A DNA stretch of 64,000 nucleotides from NCBI RefSeq assembly GCF_018918125.1, contig NZ_JAHLQA010000034.1, positions 124,001 through 188,000 on the forward strand. Reading direction: 5' to 3'. Shown here in pieces: positions 13,275 to 23,275 of the stretch. A program made the position numbers and the translations under genes. This DNA is from Blautia sp. MSJ-19. GTDB lineage: Bacteria; Bacillota; Clostridia; Lachnospirales; Lachnospiraceae. Position 1 is the stretch's first letter, and each line of letters opens with the position of its first letter. Below the pieces are notes generated by a model that saw nothing but the letters and a program-made list of their open reading frames with translations, was not told where the DNA came from and searched no databases.

Positions 13275-13942
13275 AACCTATGCGCGCAAAAGAAGCAAAA
13301 GAACTTTTGAATGATATTGCAGACAGGATAGATAAAATTTATACCCTTACCGAAAAAGAGCGAGAAACGTTTGAACAGGCAAAACTGGCATTAGAAAGTC
13401 GGAGTCCAAAGAAACCTATACTTCGTATGAACGAGAAAAGTCCAGTATTTATAGAATATGCAGACGGGCATGGAGAATGCGAGATACAGACAAATAACTG
13501 GTGGAGATGTCCGGAATGTGGGACAGTAGTCGGAGAAAGGAAAATACTTTCTGGAAGGAAACCACGTGATTTCAGGAAAAAGGTGTTCTGCGAGAAATGC
13601 GGCCAGAAGCTGAAATGGGATACGGGGTTCGATATAGAAAATCTGACTGAAGAACAGAAAGAGGCTGCAACAGAGCTGTTTACATTGAAAAAGAGTTTTG
13701 TACTCACAAATGCAGACAGAATCCGGAGTATGACGGATGAAGAACTGGCAGAATGGTTACATAATATACAACCATTTGAAAAAAACGATGATTATTATAT
13801 TTCTATGGCAGGAGAGGGAGAACAGGAAATCTATATCCGTGATAGTTATGGTGATATACTGGAGTGGATGAAAACAGAAAATACATTGGAGTATGCTGGG
13901 GACGATGAAAAAAATGGAACAGCGGAAAGGGATGGTTTATGA
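13271..13942 (+). CDS. Zinc-ribbon hypothetical protein (223 aa)
   Basis: ATGA overlap with the preceding gene. A helical N-terminus (about 1-40) is followed by a zinc ribbon with CPECG near residue 79 and CEKCGQK near 112. After a linker comes SMTDEELAEWLHNIQ (about 155-170), a short helical module found at the ends of many small phage proteins. It might bind nucleic acid via the ribbon; the partner is unknown. The 3' end overlaps a small Cys-rich ORF. Confidence 0.65.
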   Translation: MKPMRAKEAKELLNDIADRIDKIYTLTEKERETFEQAKLALESRSPKKPILRMNEKSPVFIEYADGHGECEIQTNNWWRCPECGTVVGERKILSGRKPRDFRKKVFCEKCGQKLKWDTGFDIENLTEEQKEAATELFTLKKSFVLTNADRIRSMTDEELAEWLHNIQPFEKNDDYYISMAGEGEQEIYIRDSYGDILEWMKTENTLEYAGDDEKNGTAERDGL

Positions 13943-14094
13943 TGGAGGGAAAGTGCAGACTAAGTTGTCCGGAAAATTTGGACTATTGCTGTATATGCTG
14001 TCCGAATAAGAAGGAATGCAAGACACAATGTGATAATCTGGACAGTTATGAGTACACAGAAAATTGTCCTGAATATGTAAAGGAGAAATTGTAG
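13939..14094 (+). CDS. Cys-rich small protein (51 aa)
   Basis: Starts ATGATG, overlapping the preceding stop by ATGA; the second ATG (13942) is equally possible. It has nine cysteines in about 50 residues, including CCICCPNKKECKTQC, pointing to a zinc-binding micro-domain. The ssb gene starts 3 bases after its stop. Proteins of this type are common in clostridial phages; the function is unknown. Confidence 0.65.
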   Translation: MMEGKCRLSCPENLDYCCICCPNKKECKTQCDNLDSYEYTENCPEYVKEKL

Positions 14095-14097
14095 GTT

Positions 14098-14547
14098 ATG
14101 AATAAAGTCATTTTGATGGGGCGTCTTACCAGAGATCCAGAGGTAAGATACTCTCAGGGAGATAATGCGACAGCTGTTGCCAGATTTACGCTTGCTGTAG
14201 ATCGAAGAATCAAGAGAGACAATGAGGCATCCGTAGATTATATTAACTGTGTATCGTTTGGAAGATCAGCAGAGTTTGCAGAAAAATATTTCCGGAAAGG
14301 TACAAAGATTGTAGTTGCTGGAAGAATTCAAACAGGCAGCTATACGAATAAAGACGGACAGAAAGTATATACAACCGATATAGTGATCGAGGAACAGGAT
14401 TTTGCAGAGAGCAAAGCCACCAGTCAACAGAATAATTCTGGAAATGGCCAGAATACTTCTAATAATCGACAGGCACAGCAGCCAAAGCCACAGACAAGTC
14501 CTGATGGATTTATGAGTGCGGACGATGATGATTTGCCATTTAACTAA
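14098..14547 (+). CDS. ssb: Single-stranded DNA-binding protein
   Basis: The product is 149 aa. The OB-fold N-terminal domain (MNKVILMGRLTRDPEVRYSQ through IVVAGRIQTGSY) is followed by a Gln/Asn-rich linker (about 108-138) and the acidic tip DDDDLPFN that recruits repair and replication proteins in canonical SSBs. AAGGAG lies upstream of the start. The complete tail shows it can engage host SSB-interacting proteins. As the last gene of the accessory region, it is likely the element's own SSB for its replication or transfer; a chromosomal ssb would usually sit between rpsF and rpsR. Confidence 0.95.
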   Translation: MNKVILMGRLTRDPEVRYSQGDNATAVARFTLAVDRRIKRDNEASVDYINCVSFGRSAEFAEKYFRKGTKIVVAGRIQTGSYTNKDGQKVYTTDIVIEEQDFAESKATSQQNNSGNGQNTSNNRQAQQPKPQTSPDGFMSADDDDLPFN

Positions 14548-14760
14548 GGGTAAATTACTTCCTATATAAATACCCAACAAATGTTAGATTCTGGTTACAA
14601 TTCATAAATATCCGGGATGCCATGCTGATCCTCTAAAACAGGACTACCCTTTTTCTCTTTGATTTGCTATAATAGGCATATTGAAGAAAAAAAGGGTTTT
14701 TTTAACTTTAATACCTGAAATCTGGTAAAAAGAATATACCACCGAAAAGGAGAACGATAT
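14548..14760. other. Junction between accessory element and core chromosome
   Basis: No gene in 213 bp. Left of it are tightly overlapping phage-type genes; right of it are spaced housekeeping genes. The element's right boundary probably lies here, but I found no attachment-site repeat inside the window. An extended -10 promoter (TGCTATAAT, 14665-14673) for the next gene is present. A weak GGGTA...TACCC stem follows ssb. Confidence 0.4.
14665..14673 (+). promoter_or_regulatory. Extended -10 promoter
   Basis: TG-C-TATAAT with TATAAT at 14668-14673. No good -35 is seen, as is usual for extended -10 promoters. It would drive the gene at 14761, leaving a leader of about 80 nt. Confidence 0.5.
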
Positions 14761-15339
14761 ATGGATACACCGATCATTGCTCAGTACTACAAAGAGACGG
14801 AACCTGAGAAACGCAAAGCACTGCTCGATCAGGCATTCGCATCCGGAGAGGATATGGAGGCCAATGAGATTCGTCGTGAGATCTGGGAAGCAAGATACAA
14901 AGGAAATACCAATGATGGCGGAGTTGCTGACGGTTATCTTAAATTCTGGATGGCACTGGAGTTTAACCGTAATGCCGGACACAGGGTCTTTGGGGCGGGA
15001 AGAGCGCAAAAAGAGATACGGCGGGAACTGGACGATGTAAAATTCCGTGAGATTCAGAATAAGAGTCCGATGCACGAAGCACTGCTTTACAGAGAATGCA
15101 GACATCTTGTCAGATTTTATATGGCTCTCTGTGAAAAGGATAAGAATTATAACACAGTACTCTGTGGACTTGTTACGATCAAAAAAGACAGTGCAAAAGC
15201 AAAGCTTCAGAGAGATATTTATGAAACTGCAATACGTCTTCCGCAAGATCTGGGGCTGCAGGAGGATCTTGCGCTTGTTTCAAAAGCTGCCCGTGAAGTA
15301 TTTGAAGAGCAGTTTCCTGGAGAAAGACTTCCAGAATAA
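14761..15339 (+). CDS. Conserved Lachnospiraceae protein, DUF6553-like
   Basis: The product is 192 aa with AAAGGAGAACG before the ATG. It is all-helical in appearance, with conserved-looking EIRREIWEARY, DGYLKFWMALEFNR and ECRHLVRFYMALC. I associate this pattern with the uncharacterised DUF6553 family found almost only in Lachnospiraceae, from memory. It lies 61 bp upstream of the M16C peptidase gene and may be co-transcribed with it. Function unknown. Confidence 0.7.
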   Translation: MDTPIIAQYYKETEPEKRKALLDQAFASGEDMEANEIRREIWEARYKGNTNDGGVADGYLKFWMALEFNRNAGHRVFGAGRAQKEIRRELDDVKFREIQNKSPMHEALLYRECRHLVRFYMALCEKDKNYNTVLCGLVTIKKDSAKAKLQRDIYETAIRLPQDLGLQEDLALVSKAAREVFEEQFPGERLPE

Positions 15340-15400
15340 ATACAGTATATCAAGAAATACTATAAAAAATATGATATCTAATCTATAAATGGAGGCAAGA

Positions 15401-18325
15401 ATGAATTTAGACAGTATAGAGGCATACAAATTAGTCAAAAAAGAAAAGCTGAATGATATTCGTTCTACTGGTTATCTGCTTCGCCACATCAAAACCGGAG
15501 CAAGAATCATGGTGATTGAGAACGATGATGAAAACAAAGTATTCAATATCGCTTTTCGTACCCCGCCCAAAAACAGTACCGGTGTTGCACATATTCTGGA
15601 GCACAGTGTACTTTGCGGTTCCCGGGATTTTCCATTAAAAGATCCTTTTGTAGAACTGGTCAAGGGTTCTTTAAATACTTTTTTAAATGCCATGACCTAC
15701 CCGGATAAGACCTGTTACCCCGTAGCAAGCTGCAATGATCAGGATTTCCAGAATCTGATGCATGTATATCTGGATGCGGTATTTTACCCTAATATTTACA
15801 AAAAAGAAGAGATTTTCCGACAGGAAGGCTGGAGTTATCATCTCGAAAAGCCAGAAGGTCCTCTGACCTACAATGGAGTTGTCTACAATGAAATGAAAGG
15901 GGCATTTTCTTCCCCTGATGATGTGCTGGAAAGAGATATTATGAATTCTCTTTTTCCAGATATTACCTATGGCTGTGAATCTGGTGGCGATCCAGATAAT
16001 ATCCCTGATCTTTCCTATGAAGAATTTCTGGATTTCCACAGAACATATTACCATCCGTCAAACAGTTATATCTATCTGTATGGAAATATGGATATGGCAG
16101 AAAAACTTAAGTTTATCGATGAAAAATATCTGTCCGCTTTTGACAGTCTGCATGTAGATTCTGAAATCCGTGAACAGAAACCATTTGATAAAATGCGTGA
16201 TCTCGTGATGGAATATCCGGTTGCAGAGAGTGAGAGTGAAGAAAACAATTCTTATCTGGCTTACAGTGTTGTAACAGGAACAGCAATGGACAGTCTGATG
16301 TGCACTGCTTTTGAGGTATTGGATTATGCGCTTTTAAGTACACCGGGCGCTCCGCTCAAAAAAGCTCTTCTGGATGCAGGGATTGGCTCTGATGTATATG
16401 GCTCTTATGAGGATGGTATCCGTCAGCCATATTTTGATGTTGTTGCCAAAGGGGCCAGTGCAGATAAAAAAGCCGAATTCCTTGCCATTATCCGCAAAGT
16501 ACTGACAGAGACGGTGCAGAATGGAATTGATCCGAAAGCGCTGGAAGCGGGTATTAATTGCATGGAATTCCGTTATAGAGAAGCAGATTTCGCTTCCTAT
16601 CCGAAGGGACTGATCTATGGGCTCGATATTCTGGATAACTGGCTTTATGATGATGAACACCCATTTGCACAGGTACAGCTGATTCCTGTATATGAACGAC
16701 TCAAAGAACTGAAAAATCAGGGATATTTCGAAGAATTGATTCGTAAGTATCTGCTGGACAATCCGCATGGCTCTATTCTGACATTAAATCCATCCAGAGG
16801 TCTGACAGCACGAAAAGCAAAAGCACTGGAAGACAAACTTGCCACGCATCTTGCTTCACTCAGTGAAGAAGAAAAAGCAATGCTTGTCAAAAGAACCCAG
16901 GACCTGGAACAGTATCAGAGTGCACCGGAAGATCCGGAAGCGGCCAAATGTATTCCAATGCTAAAAAGAGAAGATATTCGCAAAAAGATCACACCATTTA
17001 CTAATGAGGCACTGGATGTCGATGGAAGCCTTTTTCTGTATCACGAAGTTCCGACCAATGGAATAGGATATCTGGATCTGATGTTTGATCTCAAAGAACT
17101 TTCCGCAGAAAAAGTTCCATATCTAGGTCTCCTCAAATCAGTGCTGGGTTATGTAGATACCGCTCATTACACGTATGGCGAACTGACAAATGAAATCAAT
17201 GCAGAGACTGGCGGCATCATGTGTGGCGTGGAAGTATTTGACCGGGCAGACTCTGTAGATGAATATCATGCTTTTTTCTCTGTCAGAGGTAAAGTTATGT
17301 ATCCCAAGACAGATGTGCTGTTCAAAATGATTCGTGAAATTTTGAATACGTCCAGTCTGAAAGATACCAAGCGTCTCCATGAGATTATCTCACAGGTGAA
17401 ATCAAGAGCACAATCCAGTCTGGTAAGTGCAGGACACTCTACAGCAGTACTGCGCGCAGCTTCCTACAGTTCACCGATGGCAGCTTTCCAGGACAGCCTT
17501 GCAGGAATTGCATATTATCAGTTTATTGAGAAAATTGATAAAGAATTTGAGAAATGTAAAGAAACACTTGTTCACGAACTTACGCAGCTTATGAGGGAGA
17601 TTCTTCGTCCTGAATATCTCTGCATCAGTTACACAGCAGAAAGAGAATCTCTGGAAGACGTGCAGAAACAGGTAAAAGCATTGAAACAGTCACTTCATCA
17701 GGAAACAACAGAAATACATCAACAGATGTCTGTCTGCCAAAAGAAAAACGAAGGTTTTACAACTTCCGGACAGGTACAGTATGTTGCACAGACCGGTAAT
17801 TTCCGTAAAAAAGGATATGAATACACAGGTGCTTTGAATATTCTGAAAGTTATTCTCAGTTACGATTATCTGTGGACCAATATTCGTGTTAAAGGCGGTG
17901 CATATGGCTGTATGAGCGGATTCAAATACAGTGGTGAGAGTTTCTTTGTTTCTTACCGAGATCCTCATCTGAAACGTACTCTGGAGGTTTATAAAGGAAT
18001 TCCGGAATATGTTCGTTCTTTCCATGCAGATGAACGCGAAATGACCAAGTATATCATTGGAACTATCAGCGGTAAAGATGTGCCGCGTACTCCCAAAATG
18101 CAGGGGGCTATTTCAAGAAGTGCATGGTTCTGCGGCGTTACAGAGGAAATGGCACAGAAAGAACGTGATGAGATCCTGCAGGCAAAAGAATCCGATATCC
18201 AGGCACTGGCTCCGCTGATTGAAGCAGTTCTTTCCAATGATGCACTTTGTGTTGTAGGAAGTGAACCTGCGATCCAGAAGGAGAAGGAACTGTTTGATAC
18301 CGTTCTTCCTCTGATCAACGGCTGA
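15401..18325 (+). CDS. M16C family zinc metallopeptidase (presequence-protease type)
   Basis: The product is 974 aa from the ATG at 15401; the ATG at 15389 overlaps the GGAGG site that serves 15401. The inverted zinc motif HxxEH is at residues 64-68 (HILEH), followed by the conserved GSRDFPLKDPF. The length and four-repeat architecture with an M16C-associated central region match PreP/Cym1-type peptidases, which degrade small unstructured peptides inside a closed chamber. There is no signal peptide, so it is cytoplasmic. It precedes era and recO in the same direction with short gaps, a frequent Lachnospiraceae arrangement. Confidence 0.9.
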   Translation: MNLDSIEAYKLVKKEKLNDIRSTGYLLRHIKTGARIMVIENDDENKVFNIAFRTPPKNSTGVAHILEHSVLCGSRDFPLKDPFVELVKGSLNTFLNAMTYPDKTCYPVASCNDQDFQNLMHVYLDAVFYPNIYKKEEIFRQEGWSYHLEKPEGPLTYNGVVYNEMKGAFSSPDDVLERDIMNSLFPDITYGCESGGDPDNIPDLSYEEFLDFHRTYYHPSNSYIYLYGNMDMAEKLKFIDEKYLSAFDSLHVDSEIREQKPFDKMRDLVMEYPVAESESEENNSYLAYSVVTGTAMDSLMCTAFEVLDYALLSTPGAPLKKALLDAGIGSDVYGSYEDGIRQPYFDVVAKGASADKKAEFLAIIRKVLTETVQNGIDPKALEAGINCMEFRYREADFASYPKGLIYGLDILDNWLYDDEHPFAQVQLIPVYERLKELKNQGYFEELIRKYLLDNPHGSILTLNPSRGLTARKAKALEDKLATHLASLSEEEKAMLVKRTQDLEQYQSAPEDPEAAKCIPMLKREDIRKKITPFTNEALDVDGSLFLYHEVPTNGIGYLDLMFDLKELSAEKVPYLGLLKSVLGYVDTAHYTYGELTNEINAETGGIMCGVEVFDRADSVDEYHAFFSVRGKVMYPKTDVLFKMIREILNTSSLKDTKRLHEIISQVKSRAQSSLVSAGHSTAVLRAASYSSPMAAFQDSLAGIAYYQFIEKIDKEFEKCKETLVHELTQLMREILRPEYLCISYTAERESLEDVQKQVKALKQSLHQETTEIHQQMSVCQKKNEGFTTSGQVQYVAQTGNFRKKGYEYTGALNILKVILSYDYLWTNIRVKGGAYGCMSGFKYSGESFFVSYRDPHLKRTLEVYKGIPEYVRSFHADEREMTKYIIGTISGKDVPRTPKMQGAISRSAWFCGVTEEMAQKERDEILQAKESDIQALAPLIEAVLSNDALCVVGSEPAIQKEKELFDTVLPLING

Positions 18326-18374
18326 TTTTGGATAAACTTTTTACAGATGTTAAATATAACAGGAGTTCTTATAG

Positions 18375-19283
18375 ATGAAAGATAATTTTAAATCAGGTTT
18401 TGCTGCGATCATCGGCAGACCAAATGTTGGAAAATCTACATTGATGAACCATCTGATCGGACAGAAGATCGCAATTACCTCAAAAAAACCACAGACCACC
18501 CGTAATCGTATCCAGACAGTTTATACCTGCGAAGATGGTCAGATTGTATTCCTGGATACGCCGGGTATCCACAAAGCCAAAAATAAACTTGGTGAATATA
18601 TGGTGCAGGTAGCAGAGCGTACCTTAAAAGATGTTGATGTGATCTTATGGCTCGTAGAGCCCACGACTTTTATCGGGGCAGGAGAACGTCATATTGCAGA
18701 ACAGCTGAAAGGTCTGCATCTCCCGGTAATTCTTGTGATCAACAAAGTAGATACTGTTGACAAAGATGAAATTTTGAAGTCAATCGATACTTACCGCAAA
18801 TTCTATGAATTCGATGAGATTATTCCGTGTTCTGCTCTTCGAAATCAGAACACAGAAGATATTATCCCATGCATTCTGAAATATCTGCCATATGGTCCGA
18901 TGTTTTATGATGAAGATACAGTAACTGATCAGCCGCAGAGACAGATCGCCGCAGAAATCATCCGCGAAAAAGCGCTCCATGCACTGGATGCTGAAATTCC
19001 TCATGGAATTGCAGTTGCAATCGATACTATGAAAGAACGCCCTGGAAAACGTCAGCTTGTCGATATTGAGGCTACCATTATCTGTGAACGTGATTCGCAT
19101 AAGGGAATCATCATCGGAAAACAGGGAGCCATGCTCAAAAAAATCGGCAGCAATGCCCGCTATGAACTGGAACGTATGCTGGATGCAAAAGTCAATCTGA
19201 AACTTTGGGTAAAAGTCCGTAAAGACTGGAGAGACAGTGACTTTATGATCAAAAACTTCGGATATGATAAAAAAGAGATTTGA
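18375..19283 (+). CDS. era: GTPase Era
   Basis: The product is 302 aa, full family length. G1 GRPNVGKS (14-21), switch region with TTRNRIQ, G3 DTPGIH and G4 NKVD are intact. The C-terminal KH domain carries GIIIGKQGAMLKKIG. Era binds the 3' end of 16S rRNA and aids 30S maturation. AGGAG lies upstream. It is followed by recO, an order common in Firmicutes. Confidence 0.97.
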   Translation: MKDNFKSGFAAIIGRPNVGKSTLMNHLIGQKIAITSKKPQTTRNRIQTVYTCEDGQIVFLDTPGIHKAKNKLGEYMVQVAERTLKDVDVILWLVEPTTFIGAGERHIAEQLKGLHLPVILVINKVDTVDKDEILKSIDTYRKFYEFDEIIPCSALRNQNTEDIIPCILKYLPYGPMFYDEDTVTDQPQRQIAAEIIREKALHALDAEIPHGIAVAIDTMKERPGKRQLVDIEATIICERDSHKGIIIGKQGAMLKKIGSNARYELERMLDAKVNLKLWVKVRKDWRDSDFMIKNFGYDKKEI

Positions 19284-19319
19284 TTAAATTTTTTAAATCT
19301 GCAAGAGGAATTTTAATGG

Positions 19320-20072
19320 ATGAGTGATCTGATCACAGTACAGGGAGTTGTAATTTCTGCAGCTCCTATAGGCGAATATGACAAACGGATCGTGCTCCTT
19401 ACCAGAGAACGAGGCAAGATTTCTGCTTTTGCAAAAGGAGCCCGCCGACTGAACAGTCCGTTTATGGCAGCAGCGGATCCGTTTGTATTTGGAAACTTTA
19501 CATTGTATGAAGGACGGACAAGCTATAATCTGAACCAGGTATCTGTTACGCATCATTTCGTAGAACTTGCGACCATGCAGCCAGGCGTGTATTACGGGTA
19601 TTATTTTCTGGAACTGGCAGATTATTTTGGTCGGGAAGGTACCGATGAAAAGGAAATGATGAATCTTTTATACGTGACGGTAAAAGCACTGATGAATTCT
19701 CAGATGGACGATCGGCTGATCCGTTGTATTTATGAATTAAGAACGATGGCAGAACAGGGGCTTTGTCCCCAACTTTTTCAATGTGCGGAATGTGGGAGGG
19801 AACTTAACATAGAAGAAGCATGTTTCTTTTCTCAGGAAGTACATGGAATCCTGGATAGCTCCTGCGCCGTAGGGCAAAGAGACGCCAGAAGAATTTCTCC
19901 TTCTGCCTTATATGCCATGCGATACATAGTAACGGCTCCGATGGGAAAGCTTTATGCATTCCGGGTCGAACCGGATATTCTGTTAGAACTGGAACAGATC
20001 ATCCACCTCTATACAGCCAGAAATACAGACAAAAAGTTTAAAACCCTTCAAATTCTGGAGGTTATGAAATAA
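19320..20072 (+). CDS. recO: DNA repair protein RecO
   Basis: The product is 250 aa. The N-terminal OB-fold begins VQGVVISAAPIGEYDKR. A four-Cys zinc site is partly visible (CPQLFQCAECGREL), and the C-terminal region is helical. RecO loads RecA with RecF/RecR during gap repair. AGAGG lies upstream of the ATG at 19320; an ATG at 19316 is in another frame and stops at once. It is co-directional with era, 36 bp downstream. Confidence 0.95.
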   Translation: MSDLITVQGVVISAAPIGEYDKRIVLLTRERGKISAFAKGARRLNSPFMAAADPFVFGNFTLYEGRTSYNLNQVSVTHHFVELATMQPGVYYGYYFLELADYFGREGTDEKEMMNLLYVTVKALMNSQMDDRLIRCIYELRTMAEQGLCPQLFQCAECGRELNIEEACFFSQEVHGILDSSCAVGQRDARRISPSALYAMRYIVTAPMGKLYAFRVEPDILLELEQIIHLYTARNTDKKFKTLQILEVMK

Positions 20073-20090
20073 TGTATAAAATAAAAAACG

Positions 20091-20118
20091 TTGAAATATC
20101 TCTGAAATGCGGTATAAT
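20091..20118 (+). promoter_or_regulatory. Promoter of glyS
   Basis: TTGAAA (20091-20096), 16 bp, TATAAT (20113-20118), about 40 bp upstream of the start. No T-box elements are present here, unlike at tyrS. Confidence 0.75.
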
Positions 20119-20160
20119 GATGAGAAAACGCAACGAATTAAGATGAAGAGGAGAATTATC

Positions 20161-21555
20161 ATGGAAAAGACAATGGAAAAAATTGTTGCCCTGGCAAAAG
20201 CCAGAGGATTTGTTTACCCGGGTTCCGAAATTTACGGTGGTCTGGCAAACACATGGGATTATGGTAATCTCGGTGTTGAACTGAAAAATAACGTAAAACG
20301 TGCATGGTGGCAGAAATTCGTTCAGGAATCCCCATACAACGTTGGTGTTGACTGTGCGATTCTGATGAACCCACAGACATGGGTTGCTTCCGGTCATCTT
20401 GGTGGATTTTCCGATCCTCTGATGGACTGCAAAGAATGTCACGAACGTTTTCGTGCTGACAAACTGATCGAAGATTTCTGCGGTGAACATGACATTGCCA
20501 TCGAGGGAAGTGTAGATGCATGGTCACAGGAACAGATGATGAACTTTATCAAAGAACACGAAGTTCCGTGTCCGTCCTGTGGCAAACACAACTTCACAGA
20601 CATCCGTCAGTTCAACCTGATGTTCAAGACATTCCAGGGTGTAACGGAAGACGCTAAGAATACTGTTTACTTAAGACCGGAAACAGCACAGGGTATTTTT
20701 GTAAACTTCAAGAATGTACAGAGAACATCCCGTAAGAAGATCCCATTTGGTATCGGACAGATTGGTAAATCCTTCCGTAACGAGATCACACCGGGTAACT
20801 TCACTTTCCGTACACGTGAATTTGAACAGATGGAACTTGAATTCTTCTGTGAGCCGGATACAGACCTTGAGTGGTTTGCATACTGGAAGAAGTTCTGTCT
20901 TGACTGGCTGAGCTCTCTTGGTCTCAAAGATGACGAAGTACGTTATCGTGACCATGACAAAGAAGAACTGAGCTTCTACAGCAAAGCTACCACAGACGTA
21001 GAGTTCCTGTTCCCATTCGGATGGGGCGAACTGTGGGGTATCGCTGACAGAACCGATTATGACCTGACACAGCATCAGAATGTATCCGGTCAGGATCTGA
21101 CATACTTTGATGATGAGAAGAAACAGAAATACATTCCTTACGTTATTGAGCCGTCACTTGGTGCTGACCGTATGGTACTTGCATTCCTTTGCAGTGCTTA
21201 TGATGAAGAAGTTCTGGATGCAGAAAAGAACGATGTTCGTACAGTCCTTCATTTCCATCCGGTACTGGCTCCGGTCAAGATCGGTGTCCTTCCGCTGTCC
21301 AAGAAACTGAACGAAGGCGCAGAAAAAATCTTCCATCAGCTCAGCAAAAAATATAACTGCGAATTTGATGACCGTGGAAATATCGGAAAACGTTACAGAA
21401 GACAGGATGAGATTGGTACTCCGTTCTGCATCACTTATGACTTTGAGTCTGAAAATGATGGTGCTGTTACTGTACGTGACCGTGATACCATGGAGCAGGT
21501 TCGTATCAAGATCGACGAGCTGGAAGCATACTTCGCTGACAAGTTTACATTCTAA
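20161..21555 (+). CDS. glyS: Glycine--tRNA ligase, single-chain (eukaryote-like) type
   Basis: The product is 464 aa from the ATG at 20161 (GAGGAG upstream); the longer frame start at 20107 lies within the promoter. Class II motifs are clear: motif 2 [20 protein letters not shown] and motif 3 [10 protein letters not shown]. The C-terminal anticodon-binding domain starts near [11 protein letters not shown]. It is the homodimeric GlyRS form used by many Firmicutes, as opposed to the GlyQ/GlyS two-subunit form. Its own promoter and terminator make it monocistronic. Confidence 0.97.
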   Translation: MEKTMEKIVALAKARGFVYPGSEIYGGLANTWDYGNLGVELKNNVKRAWWQKFVQESPYNVGVDCAILMNPQTWVASGHLGGFSDPLMDCKECHERFRADKLIEDFCGEHDIAIEGSVDAWSQEQMMNFIKEHEVPCPSCGKHNFTDIRQFNLMFKTFQGVTEDAKNTVYLRPETAQGIFVNFKNVQRTSRKKIPFGIGQIGKSFRNEITPGNFTFRTREFEQMELEFFCEPDTDLEWFAYWKKFCLDWLSSLGLKDDEVRYRDHDKEELSFYSKATTDVEFLFPFGWGELWGIADRTDYDLTQHQNVSGQDLTYFDDEKKQKYIPYVIEPSLGADRMVLAFLCSAYDEEVLDAEKNDVRTVLHFHPVLAPVKIGVLPLSKKLNEGAEKIFHQLSKKYNCEFDDRGNIGKRYRRQDEIGTPFCITYDFESENDGAVTVRDRDTMEQVRIKIDELEAYFADKFTF

Positions 21556-21798
21556 ACAATAGAAATTAATTTAGTTATCTTTATCAGAAATAAAGATTCA
21601 TTAAAAGTACTTAAGTATCAAATTATATGTTGCCACGAGAAATGATATTGTCTGAGCGAAAGCGAGTTGTGTCATTTCCCGTGGCGTTTTTAATATAATT
21701 TTATACTTTTAGTACTTTAGAATCCTTTTCACATGAGCAGAATTACAATATATCCAGTTGCTTTCGTTATGCATATAATATATAATGCACAAAAAAAC
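21556..21798 (+). terminator. glyS 3' region with long imperfect hairpin terminator
   Basis: GCCACGAGAAATGA (21632-21645) pairs with TCATTTCCCGTGGC (21672-21685) with one mismatch. An inner GAAA-capped loop region completes it and GTTTTT follows. The remaining 110 bp up to the next promoter are AT-rich with no gene. Confidence 0.75.
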
Positions 21799-21827
21799 TT
21801 GACTATTCAATTATCTTTTGGTAATAT
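21799..21827 (+). promoter_or_regulatory. Promoter of pfp
   Basis: TTGACT (21799-21804), 17 bp, TAATAT (21822-21827), 37 bp upstream of the start codon. Confidence 0.7.
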
Positions 21828-21863
21828 TATACATTATATGTGACGTAAAAAGGAGATGACAGT

Positions 21864-23114
21864 ATGGCAAAAAAACGTAATATCATTGTAGGACAGTCCG
21901 GAGGACCTACATCCGTAATCAATTCCAGTCTGGCAGGAGTATACAAGAACGCCATTGAGCGTGGCTTTGATAAAGTATACGGTATGCTTCACGGAATCCA
22001 GGGGCTTCTGGATGAACAATATATCGATCTTTCCACACAGATCCATTCCGAACTTGATATTGAGCTTCTCAAGAGAACTCCGTCCGCTTTCCTGGGTTCC
22101 TGTCGTTTTAAACTGCCGGAGATTCACGAAGACAAATCCATCTATGAAAAGATCTTCGAGATTTTGAACCGTCTGGATATCGATGCCTTTATCTACATTG
22201 GCGGAAATGACTCCATGGATACCATCAAGAAGCTTTCCGATTATGCAATCCTTACAGGACAGAGCCAGAAATTCCTCGGTGTTCCAAAAACTATCGATAA
22301 TGACCTTGCACTGACAGACCACACACCTGGTTTTGGAAGTGCAGCCAAATACATTGGCGCATCCACTAAGGAAGTCATTCGCGATGCACAGGGACTCACT
22401 TACAAAAAGAGTATGATCACCATTATGGAAATTATGGGACGTAATGCAGGATGGCTGACTGGTGCAACTGCACTTGCCAGAACAGAAGACTGCGATGGCC
22501 CGGATCTGATCTACCTCCCGGAAGTTCCGTTTGACATTGACAAATTCCTTGTAAAAGTTAAGGATCTCCTGAAGAAAAAATCCTCTGTTGTGATTGCAGT
22601 ATCTGAAGGCATCCGTCTTGCAGATGGCCGTTACGTATGCGAACTTGGCAGTTCCGGAGATTATGTAGACGCATTCGGACACAAACAGCTGGCAGGAACC
22701 GCTACGTATCTTGCGAATTTCCTTGCAGCAGAATGTGGTTGTAAGACAAGAGCCGTAGAACTTTCTACCTTGCAGAGAAGTGCTTCTCATATGGCTTCCC
22801 GCGTTGATATCGATGAAGCATTCATGGTAGGTGGAGCAGCAGTAAAAGCAGCTGACGAAGGAGATACCGGAAAAATGATCGTTATCGACCGTGTTTCTGA
22901 TGATCCATATATGGCCAAGACCGGTATTTACGATGTACATCGCATTGCAAATGAAGAAAAAGTTGTTCCTCGTAACTGGATGAACAAAGATGCTACGTAT
23001 GTTACAAAAGACTTTGTAGATTACATCAGTCCTCTGATTCAGGGTGATTATCAGCCGATTATGGTAAATGGTCTTCCAAGACATCTTGTACTTAATTTAA
23101 AAAAGAAACGCTGA
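21864..23114 (+). CDS. pfp: PPi-dependent 6-phosphofructokinase
   Basis: The product is 416 aa with AAGGAGATGAC before the ATG. It has the phosphofructokinase fold with GQSGGPTSVIN (10-20), YIGGNDSMDT (about 110) and GVPKTIDND (about 140). GGNDS in place of GGDGS, and PKT in place of PGT, are the two substitutions (Asp and Lys) known to distinguish pyrophosphate-dependent from ATP-dependent enzymes. It catalyses reversible phosphorylation of fructose 6-phosphate with PPi. The length fits the PPi-PFK clade. It is monocistronic and lies next to ppdK, another PPi-linked glycolytic enzyme. Confidence 0.92.
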   Translation: MAKKRNIIVGQSGGPTSVINSSLAGVYKNAIERGFDKVYGMLHGIQGLLDEQYIDLSTQIHSELDIELLKRTPSAFLGSCRFKLPEIHEDKSIYEKIFEILNRLDIDAFIYIGGNDSMDTIKKLSDYAILTGQSQKFLGVPKTIDNDLALTDHTPGFGSAAKYIGASTKEVIRDAQGLTYKKSMITIMEIMGRNAGWLTGATALARTEDCDGPDLIYLPEVPFDIDKFLVKVKDLLKKKSSVVIAVSEGIRLADGRYVCELGSSGDYVDAFGHKQLAGTATYLANFLAAECGCKTRAVELSTLQRSASHMASRVDIDEAFMVGGAAVKAADEGDTGKMIVIDRVSDDPYMAKTGIYDVHRIANEEKVVPRNWMNKDATYVTKDFVDYISPLIQGDYQPIMVNGLPRHLVLNLKKKR

Positions 23115-23125
23115 TTTAAGAATGG

Positions 23126-23171
23126 ATGGGTAAAGTTTTTTCTATTTTGATAAAAACTTTACCCATTTTTT
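23126..23171 (+). terminator. Terminator of pfp
   Basis: A perfect 15-bp stem ATGGGTAAAGTTTTT (23126-23140) with its complement at 23152-23166, 11-base loop, then a T run. Confidence 0.9.
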
Positions 23172-23183
23172 GTCAGATTGACC

Positions 23184-23212
23184 TTGACTATTTGTACTAA
23201 AGTCTATACAAT
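23184..23212 (+). promoter_or_regulatory. Promoter of ppdK
   Basis: TTGACT (23184-23189), 17 bp, TACAAT (23207-23212), leaving a leader of about 55 nt. Confidence 0.7.
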
Positions 23213-23275
23213 AATTGTGTGCGTATAAAACATATTTTTTATGTGAAAGAACAATAATTAGGAGGAAAATGTAAA

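Noticed and set aside
21834-23084. 416-codon minus-strand open frame opposite pfp
   Set aside because: Antisense shadow with no protein signature; pfp motifs are complete on the other strand.
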